Assembly: GCA_024138025.1 (NCBI GenBank)
Contig: JAMXBD010001197.1
Coordinates: 124,001 to 188,000, forward strand
Direction: 5' to 3'
Length of the DNA stretch: 64,000 nt
From: Combretum micranthum
Taxonomy: Eukaryota; Streptophyta; Magnoliopsida; Myrtales; Combretaceae
Shown: in pieces, positions 55,783-64,000 of the stretch
Numbering within the stretch: the first letter of the stretch is position 1
Layout: the number at the start of each line of letters is the position of its first letter
Position numbers and translations under genes: made by a program
The notes under the pieces: generated by a model
Told to the model about the DNA's origin: nothing
The model's database searches: none
The model's input: only the letters and a program-made list of their open reading frames with translations

Positions 55783-58700
55783 TGTAAACCCCGGTATTCT
55801 TAGTAGTCAAGTGAACTCCGGGAATTGAAAAGCAAAACCCTAAACCGGTCTAGTTTAGTGAGAGAAGCTCAAAACCCTAAATCCGGCTTTCTTTCGGTTT
55901 CATAACAAAATGAGTTTTATAAAATAAATTAATGTGAATTATTGTTTTAATGTATATTTTAAACCTTAGAAAGTTTTAAACTCGAAAAATTTTCTATTAT
56001 GGGCCTTTCCAAGCTCAATTATGGAAAAACGAGCCCCGGGACCAAAAACTTAGAAAAATATTCCGGAATATTCATTAGAACCGAAATTTTATAAGGATTT
56101 CAAAAATATAAATTTTATAATTTTTCAGGCTATAAAAATTACAGTTATAGCCTTTTTCTCGTATTTTTTTTACTACCAGTAAAGTAGATGTCTTGTCTAC
56201 TATTTACCACTATTCACAAGTACAACCTACACTATACATTACCCATACCCTATTCTTACATCCTTACAACTACTCATTATATTTTCTTTTAAGAAATTTT
56301 GTTTCCTAATTAATTATTACATTTTATTACTTAAATTACAATTTTTATCAAAATTCAAATCTCTCTCTCTCTCTTACCCTTGTTGGCTGACGCACCCCCT
56401 CTCCAATTCTCCTCTTTTTGTTTTATTTTTACTTCTTTTATTATAATTAAACTCTAATTCCTTTAATACATAAGCTCATTTTCTCTCTCTCTCCTCATTT
56501 TTACTCATTTCAAAATTTTACAAAGGAGCAAAACTCTCCCTCTCCTTCCTCTTATTGCCGTGACCAAGCCCCCCCCCCCACCAACACACACTCACAAGCT
56601 CATTTCATCTTCTTTTCTTCTTCAAATCTTCATTTAGGTGGTGATTCCAAGCCTTGTTATTACATAATCTTGTAATTGCAAGATCATTCTTGTATGTTTT
56701 CCACCTTAAGTCCCAATGAGCAAATGCTAGGGATGAGAAAACACTAATACAAGAATATCAAGCCATCACAAGAAGTAGATCTTGTGTTTAATGAGTTTTT
56801 GTTGAAATAATATTATGTTCATGCATATAAAAGTAGAGATCTTGCATGGAAAATTTATGTTCATGTCTTTAAACTCATGTTCATGCACTATAAGTTGTAG
56901 ATCTAGTGTTTAGACATTCATATTTTTCTTGACATTTATGTTCATGTGAATATTTTGTGCTTTCATGCATGAATGATCATAAAAGCTTAGCCTTGCATAT
57001 ATATAAATGTGCTAGATGATAGATCTTTATGAATATAAGACAAGGAACTTGAAAAGAAAAGATTTTTGTTAGAAATGTCTAGTGGAAAATTCGGATGAAC
57101 TTCAAGACCTATTTTAAAAACCCTTGAAACCATTTTGAAACTCATATTTTACATGAAAAATGAAAGGTATATATAATAGGTATCTCTAAGGAATGATTTT
57201 TACAAGTTGAAATAAGTTTAGGCATGAGTAATGTGTAAAACAAGTAGTAGAATTAAGATGGAAAATTTTGAGTTAGTGATCAATTTGTCAAATTCATAAT
57301 TTGAGATGATGTATATGTAATCACCTAGTATTTGAGCTCAAATTGCATGTTGTATGTGTTAAATGAAGTCCTTAGGTGGTAGATATAGTAAAGCTTTAAA
57401 TTTTGATGCATTAAACAAGTTTTCTCAAATGAACCATGCAAGAAATGAATTTTTCAAAATTCGGATTTTTGTGAAAAGCTTATTTAAAAATATACTTGCA
57501 AAGTGAAAATGTGAATTTCTATATAGAAATGAAGGTCTTGATAGTATATGATAAAGACTCATTTTTATTTAGATAACAAGTAAATTCTAAGAATAAAATC
57601 CTAAAATACTAAGAGATGCAAAATTGGAAAAATGGATTTTTAAGAAATGACTATTGTTGGAGTCTTGTAAAAATTAGGAGTTCTTAAAGTTTCATTATCA
57701 AAAACCATCAAGATCATGCATATATTGAACTCATTACATGTCATTGATATTAGGAATTCATTCGTATTCCATCTATACATGAATCATCAACTAGAAACAT
57801 TTTGATTAAGTGCAAAACAATTTTTCGAAAATGGAAAAGTTACAGAACAGATCTGATCCCTCTGTTCCGTGACCTTAATGTTTCAAAACTTGAAAATAAT
57901 ATTAGAAATAGATAGATCTTTCGAAATAGATAGAAATTGATATAAAATTTGCGAAATTCCGAGTTAAAATGACCAAGTTATGGCCGTTTTAAGTTGGAAC
58001 TTCCGCAAATAGCGAAAATTATGATTTTGTCTAGCTTAGATGCATAGCTTGAATTAGTTAAGTGATGAAATTCTCATTAGGTTATTCTTATTTGGTAGAT
58101 GATCCCAGAACGACGATACCCTACCACCCGACTACTACTATTAAGAGACCGGCATACCATGGCCGAGTGAGTAATACTTCCGATTTCAATTATTGCTTGT
58201 GACTGTAATGATAGCTGCACTAGTTTCTTAGGCAAAGATAAAAATGAATATGCATTATGGGGTATTGGGAATTATATTTGTCTGCTATTGTTATGTGAAA
58301 TGTAATTAAAGAATATTGAAGCCGAGTGATAATTCATTGCTTGTACAGAGATGAGTCATAATTGATTGTCTGTAAATATTACTTGGTCACCTAAAAGAAT
58401 TGGATTAATCGATTATTGGACTTCAAATATAATTTGAACTCATTCATATCACGATGGGGATGGAGTATTAGCATTTGTTGGTTTTTCGTGTCCATAAAAC
58501 GAATATGTTGGTTAATCGTGATCCATAAAACGAATTATTGTTCAGTTGACTGTGAGCTTAAACGGCATCGTACCGCATGATTCGTTAATCTGCTAACCCA
58601 AGATAGAGGGCACAAGTCCATCCACATATGATTTCCGACTGGTCATATGTTTGTTGAACTCACGTGTTTGATGCATTCCACTTGATTGATTAATCACTTG

Positions 58701-59167
58701 TTTGAATGTTTTGTTGAAATTGTGATATGGAAGTTTTCACTTACTAAGCTAGTTAGCTTACGCCCCTATAGTTTTTACTTATTGCAGCATAAGTTCATTT
58801 GGCTTAGGCCAAGGTAGGCTACAGCTCAGGTACCAGAGCTAGGAGTTTCCCTTAGAAGTTTACTTCGGTTTTGTTTAAACTTCCATTGGAAACCAAAAGA
58901 CTCTAGATGACTATAATGGACCATAATATTCTTTTGCGAGGGAATGCCCCTTAGACTTTGTAATTTATGTATGTGTTTTAGTTTATTATCTATGGCTATC
59001 GAATGCCACATTAAACTTCTTAACTCCATCAAATAGATTATTCTATTATCGTAAATGGACGCTTTTGCATCTATACAAGACTCCCGAAGGGCTCGGATAA
59101 TAATTCGAGAGTCTTATATAGTATGTGGCGAACTGTTACGTTTAGGATACCCCTATGGGGCATGACA
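55783..59167 (+). mobile_element. Large LTR, 3.4 kb, forward, no matching target duplication
   Basis: Begins TGTAAACCCCGGTATTC and ends GGGGCATGACA. It has the family's CT-rich leader with C-run (56571-56579), donor CATTTAG/GTGGTG (exon end 56637), about three diverged internal repeats, the TTTCGAAATAGATAGAAATT block, micro-exon (58099 onward), CACTTACTAAGCTAGTTAGC, and acceptor TTGCAG (58781-58786). Flanking pentamers ACCCA and AAGAA differ, and the right neighbour is the middle of another LTR, so a rearrangement or deletion has occurred at 59167. Confidence 0.8.
58112..58144 (+). other. Conserved LTR micro-exon frame, frameshifted copy, ...DDTLPPDYYY-stop
   Basis: The C-terminal ten codons DDTLPPDYYY and TAA are kept. 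A one-base deletion upstream, within the block GATCCCAGAACGAC (GATCCCGAGNANGAC in other copies), breaks the frame to the acceptor GGTAG at 58094-58098. Compared with the copy at 62258-62302, all six differences in these eleven codons are synonymous. Confidence 0.45.
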
Positions 59168-60804
59168 AAGAAATACTTGTAAATAAATAAACAAAATAAA
59201 ATAGTTAAGCATTGGGAATCTTAGCTTCATCAAGGTATCCCGATCATGTATTGGGAGGCTTAGCTTCATCAAGGCAACCCGGGACTAAGAATAGACTAGT
59301 CCCAAAAGAAAAGAAAAGAAAGAAAATTGTTTTGACTTGATATGGACAAGTCTAAGACTAGAAAGACTAGTCTTAATAAATTGCATAAAACAAGTAATAA
59401 ATAAATTGCAAGACATGAAAATAAATAAATAACAAATGAGCTTATATGCTCTAAATAAATATATATACATAGTATACATAATACTATATAAGTTAGATTA
59501 GAGCAAAAATAATAACAATAATAACAACAACGTAATAACATAATGTAAAATAAGAACATGAACAAAAACAAAACATAAACATATTGTTGCTTCTTTAACT
59601 CATTTGAGTCTAAGAAACATACACTAAGCTCATGCTAAGTTGTATGAACATGATGAAGAAAATAAGTAAGATTTTACCTAAGGTTTAATGGGGGATTTGA
59701 AAAAATGAATGGGTTTTGTGTTTGTTATTTTCTTCTTAAGGTATAGTGAATGGTAGAGAGTATTTTGAGAGAGATTTGTTGGAAAGAGGTTTTGAGAGGG
59801 AATTTTGGTAGAGTTTTGTTATGTACAATGGATGTGTGAAAGCATGAAGGAGGGAAGGGGTATTTATAGAATTTTTGGAGTAAATTTTGATGTAATAAAA
59901 TAAATTGAAAAAGAAATGAGAGGAAGAGAGAGGTGATTGCGCCGGCCATAGTGAAAAGGAGAGAGAGTGAGTTGATTTTGTTTGTATTTTGTGAAAAATA
60001 ATTAATACGTAAGATGTGATTTAATATAAGATATATTGGAAATGTAAAAGTATAAGAAAATAGGTATATAGGTAGTAAGAAATAGGTGTAAGAAAAAGTA
60101 GAGATAGTGAAATAGTAATGAATAGTAGGAATAGTACTATGAATGGTAGACTAAACATATAAAATACCGGTAGTAATAAAAATGCTCGTAAACGAACTAT
60201 ATCTGTTATTTTTATTACCGAAAAATTCTAAAATTGATATTTTTTGAAATCCTTGTTTAATTACCGGTCTTTTGGTGTTATTGGAATATTTTTATTATTC
60301 CAAGCTTCAGGACATGCTTTTCAAAACTGATCTCGTTTGAGTCCGAAGGATACTCGAAATTCGCGAATCTGATATTTTTATGTTACCCTATATTATTACG
60401 AACTATTATAAGCCATTAACTCAATTCTATTTTCTAGGGTTGGAGAACGCGGATTGCTGGAGTAGAAATGATTTGATTATCTTGACCTTTGTTGACTTTT
60501 GGACTCCGGTTTGACTAGGGTTAGGGTTTAATCCAACTTTACCCTAGACATTGAGAGGTTTATATCAAGGATCGGATAGGTGGTCTTTCTCATGTTTGGG
60601 TTTTCGAATTAAACGATTATTAAACTTTCTATTTTTTTTTTGAATATTCTCATATGAAATTCCGTGATCGAAATTATTTAAGGTTTAATTTCAACTTAGG
60701 TTAGACTTTAGAGTTTTGATTTGGAAGTCCGTTAAGCTTAATTCCATATTATCTCATTGTCATATCAATTTCAGACATTCAAGAATGCAACTACATATTT
60801 AATG
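59168..60804 (-). mobile_element. Truncated large LTR, reverse orientation (3' half missing)
   Basis: Starts abruptly in the middle of the LTR (AAGCATTGGGAATCTTAGC, corresponding to 51340 in the complete forward copy). On the minus strand it keeps the leader donor CCTTAG/GTAAAA (exon end 59678), the GC island GCGCCGGCCAT (59939-59949), TACTACCGGTAT (about 60166-60176) and U3. A U3 extension like that of other long copies continues to 60804, where another LTR has inserted. Confidence 0.7.
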
Positions 60805-61219
60805 TGTAAGCCCCTAGATTTTTGATAATATAAGCAAACCCTAAGAACCGGAAGTCAAAACGAAACCCTAAAGTTAACCTAGTTATATGATTAGTCTAGT
60901 GAATCTAGATCCGACAATCCCGTGTTCCTAAACCCTAGAAAATGAAATTGAGATAATTATGGAATATGGTTAGTAATAATATATGAAAACTTAAAAATAT
61001 CAGATTCGTAATTTTTAGAGTCTTTCGGATCGAACGGGATCAGTTTTCAAAAACCAGTCCCGGTGCACCGGATAGTGAAAATATTCTGACAACACCAATA
61101 GATTCGTAAAAATATTAGGTTTTCAAAAATATCAGCTTTAGAATTTTTTGGTAACTAAAATATCAGATATAGGCCGTTTACGCGTATTTTCTTTACTACC
61201 GGTATTTTAATTGTCTAGT
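60805..61219 (+). mobile_element. Forward large LTR, first 415 bp (interrupted)
   Basis: Begins TGTAAGCCCCTAG after TAATG and ends at ...TTTTAATTGTCTAGT, where a reverse-oriented LTR begins. The next forward LTR at 62537 carries nearly the same 415 bp and continues CTACTATTCATAG, showing what the missing continuation should look like. Confidence 0.8.
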
Positions 61220-62536
61220 TGTCACCCCCCATAGGGTATCCTAAACGTAACAGCCCACCACATAATAAATAAGACTCTTGAATTCCTGTCCAAGCCCTTC
61301 GGGAGTCTTATATAGATGTAAAGCGTTCCTTTACGACAATAGAATACTCAACCAATGGAGTTAAATAGTTTAATGTGGCATTCATTAGCCATAGATAATA
61401 AACCAAAACGCATAATTATACTTTACAAAATCTAAGGGGCATTCCCCGCAAAATAATATCAAGTCCATTACAGTCATCCATAGTCCTTTAGTTTCCAACG
61501 GAAGTCTATACAAAAAGAATGAAGTAAACTTCTATGGGAAACTCCTATCTCCGGTACCTGAGCTGTGGCTTGCCTTGGTCTAAGCCAGATAAACTCGTGC
61601 TGCAATAAGTAGAAACTATGGGGGCGTAAGTTAACTAGCTTAGTGAGTAAGAACTTCCATATCACAATTAAGTACAATTCATTTAAACAAGTGATTATTC
61701 AAGCAAGTGTATGCATCAAACATATGACCAACCGGAAATCATATGTGGATGGACTTGCGCCCTCCATCCTGGGTTAGCAGATTAACGAATCCTACGGTAC
61801 GATGCCGTTTAAGCTCACGGTCAACTGAATAATAATTCGTTTTATGGATCACGATTAACCAACAATTTCATTTTAAGGATCACGATTAACCAACATATTC
61901 GTTTTATGGATCACAAAAAACCAACCAATGCTAATGCTCCATCCCCATCGTAATATGAATGAATCCAATTGCAATTAAAGTCGAATATTCATTAGTCAAT
62001 TCTTTTAGGTGACCAACATGTATACGCAGACATTCAATATAAGATACTAGCTAATCAGTCAATAGCTTAACACCCGTTTCGATATTTCTTAAGTTTCATT
62101 TCGCATATCAACAGTAGACAAATACATAATTCCCATATACCCCATCATACATATCCATTTTTATCTTTGCCTATACCACTAGTGCCACTACATTACAATC
62201 ACAATCATTAATTGAGAGTGGAAGTAAAACTCACTCGGCCATTGGACATCGGTCTTTTTAGTAGTAATAATCGGGCGGTAAGGTGTCGTCTTGCTCGGGA
62301 TCACCTACCAAGTAAGAATAATCCTAATGAGATACTCATCATGTAACTAATCCAAACTATGCATCTAGACTAGATGAATTCGGAATTCTCGCTATTTGCG
62401 GAAGCTCCGACTTAAAACGGCCATAACTTGGTCATTTTAACTAGGAATTTCGCAAATTTTATATCGATCTCTATCTACTTCGAAAGATTTATCTATTTCT
62501 AATATTAATTTCAAGTTTTGAAAACATTAAGGTCAC
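61220..62536 (-). mobile_element. Reverse large LTR, 3' third (interrupted)
   Basis: Begins TGTCACCCCCCATAGGGTAT on the plus strand after the pentamer CTAGT. It contains, in reverse, the acceptor/exon 3 block (CTGCAATAAGTAG near 61600), the GCTAGCTTAGTGAG block, the micro-exon at 62258-62302 and the TCGATCTCTATCTACTTCGA block. It stops at ...AACATTAAGGTCAC, where a forward LTR starts. Confidence 0.8.
62258..62302 (-). other. Conserved LTR micro-exon frame, DPEQDDTLPPDYYY-stop
   Basis: After a TTGGTAG/GT acceptor, fourteen codons DPEQDDTLPPDYYY are followed by TAA, then about 30 bases to GGCCGA/GTGAGT. This is the best-preserved copy of the frame. Confidence 0.5.
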
Positions 62537-64000
62537 TGTAAGCCCCTAGATTTTTTCGATAATATTAGCAAACCTTAAGAACAGGAAGCTGAAACGAAAC
62601 CCTAAAATTAACCTAGTTCTATGATTAGTCTAGTGAATCTAGATCCGGCAATCCCGTGTTCTTAAACCCTAGAAAACAAAATTGAGATAATTGTGGAAAA
62701 CGGTTCATAATAACATAGGGAAGCCTAAAAATATCAGATTCGAATTTTTCTAGTGTCCTTCGAATCCGATCGGGATCAGTTTTCAAAAACCGTGCCCCGG
62801 AGCACCGGATAGCAAAAATATTCCGACAACGCCAATAGACTCGTAAAAATATAAGATTTTCAAAAATATCAGTTTTAGAATTTTTCGATATCTAAAAATA
62901 ACAGATATAGGCTTTTTACGCGTATTTTTTTTACTACCGGTATTTTAATTGTCTAGTCTACTATTCATAGTACTTTTCTACTATTCATTACTATTCACCT
63001 ATCTCTACTTTTTCTTACACTCTACCATACCTATATCTTACAATTTACCTTCCCCATACAACTTTAATCACATCACACTTACACATTACTTCTTTTTATA
63101 CAAAACAAACAAAAATAATTATTTCTCCTCCCTATTCTAAGCCAAAACCGGCGCCCCTCCATGCCCTCTTCCTCTCTTTTTTTTATTTCAATTTCAATTA
63201 ATTTTAATTACATTAATTTCCACTCCAAAAATCTATAAATACTCCCTTCCTCTTCCATTCTTTCACATAACAAAAATTCATACTAAAACTCTCCCAAAAT
63301 CACTCCACAAAAAAATCCTCTCCCAACATCTCTCTCAAGTTCTCTCTTTTCTTTAGAAAAATCCATTCCCACATAATACTATAACCCATTCTTTTCTTCT
63401 TCAACAAACCCATAAGCTTTAGGTAAAAATTCTCTTATTTATTCATCATGTTCATATAACTTAACATGAGTTTAGTGTATGTTTCTTAGACTCATTGAGT
63501 TAAAGAAGCAACAATTTATTCATGTTTTGTTTTTGTCCATGTTCTTATTTTCTTTATGTTACTATTATGTTGATTTTGTTATTATTGTTTCTAACTTAAC
63601 TTATCTAAGTATTATGTATATATATATTTATTTAGAGCATATAAGCTCACTTGTTATTTATTTATTTTCAAGTCTTGCAATTTATTTATTTACTTGTTTT
63701 ATGCAATATTAAGACTAGTCTTTCTAGTTTTAGACTTGTCCATATCAAGTCAAAACAATTTTATTTCTTTGCTTTTCTTTTCTTTTGAGGACTAGTCCAT
63801 TCTTAGTCTCGAGATACCTTGATGAAGCTAATGTTCCCAATACTTGACTTTACTTTTATGCTCTTATTTATTTTAATTGTTGTTTTATATTTTTCATGGT
63901 TACATATTCTCATTCATGCATGAATATGTTGTTATTGTCTCAATCATAATAGAAATGAGTTTTCTAAAATAAGAATAAGAACTCTTTTTAAATATAAATT
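62537..64000 (+). mobile_element. Forward large LTR, 5' part, running off the window
   Basis: Begins TGTAAGCCCCTAG after GTCAC. It has TACTACCGGTAT (about 62931-62942), the GC motif ACCGGCGCC (63147-63155), TATAAATA (63234-63241), a CT-rich leader, the donor CTTTAG/GTAAAA (exon end 63422) and the AGACTAGTCTTTCTAG block. Its 3' end lies beyond 64000. Confidence 0.85.

Noticed and set aside
60805..62960. Simple tandem duplication of a 415-bp block
   Set aside because: The blocks are LTR 5' ends beginning exactly at TG and differ by roughly a tenth of positions, with a reverse LTR terminus between them; nested insertion explains this better.

Overview
This is nuclear DNA from a flowering plant, most likely a core eudicot. 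It is very AT-rich and dominated by LTR retrotransposons. It contains one multi-exon host gene with eudicot-type GT-AG introns. No prokaryotic gene organisation is present. I cannot name the species from the sequence.

The single clear host gene lies on the minus strand between about 38.3 kb and 15.4 kb. It is a D-lineage AGAMOUS-clade MIKC MADS-box gene, an AGL11/SEEDSTICK orthologue. I could place all its coding exons: exon 1 (MADS domain) 37359-37542, exon 2 22019-22100, exon 3 17749-17810, exon 4 17137-17236, exon 5 16953-16994, exon 6 16815-16856, exon 7 15876-16030, and a last exon beginning at 15692 that supplies one base plus the stop. Every splice phase matches, and AG motifs I and II are present at the C-terminus. 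Intron 1 is 15.3 kb. Intron 2 carries an antisense Ty3/gypsy relic. The notable defect is at the start: the canonical ATG GGG AGA GGG AAA is present but lacks one base before the codons for [10 protein letters not shown]. The annotated start is therefore out of frame with the rest of the gene. This is either a one-base assembly error or a knockout-type allele.

Left flank (1-11.5 kb). A truncated large LTR (1-772) abuts an Athila-type Ty3/gypsy gag-pol relic (773-3888, minus). A forward LTR fragment follows, split by a complete reverse-oriented solo LTR (4841-9863) with a perfect 5-bp target duplication ACTAA. A gag relic with a tRNA-iMet primer-binding site then lies at 10321-11003. Between 11.5 and 15.4 kb are two exon-like unrecognised ORFs and a MITE.

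Right flank (38.7-64 kb). There is a possible organelle-derived block (39.7-40.2 kb) and a Ty1/copia 3' end (40.7-41.9 kb). Next is an intact non-autonomous LTR element (42058-48268, target duplication TGTCT) that itself contains a solo LTR (42077-45533, target duplication TGGTT). Another solo LTR follows (49463-53779, target duplication AGAAC), then a stack of LTRs in alternating orientation (55.8-64 kb) that runs off the window.

The large LTR family, about 10 partial or complete copies here, is the most unusual structure. Copies run from TGTAAACCCC or TGTAAGCCCC to GGGGCGTGACA and are 3.4-5.0 kb long. Each has a GCCGGC-containing GC island, a TATA box, a pyrimidine-rich leader ending in a splice donor, and a short downstream exon. 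Six copies keep that short exon in one reading frame (four fully in frame, one with a one-base deletion, one without the stop), with a conserved acidic peptide ending in DYYY or DYYD. Five of the six end in a stop. Differences between copies are largely synonymous, which suggests a real micro-ORF inside the LTR.
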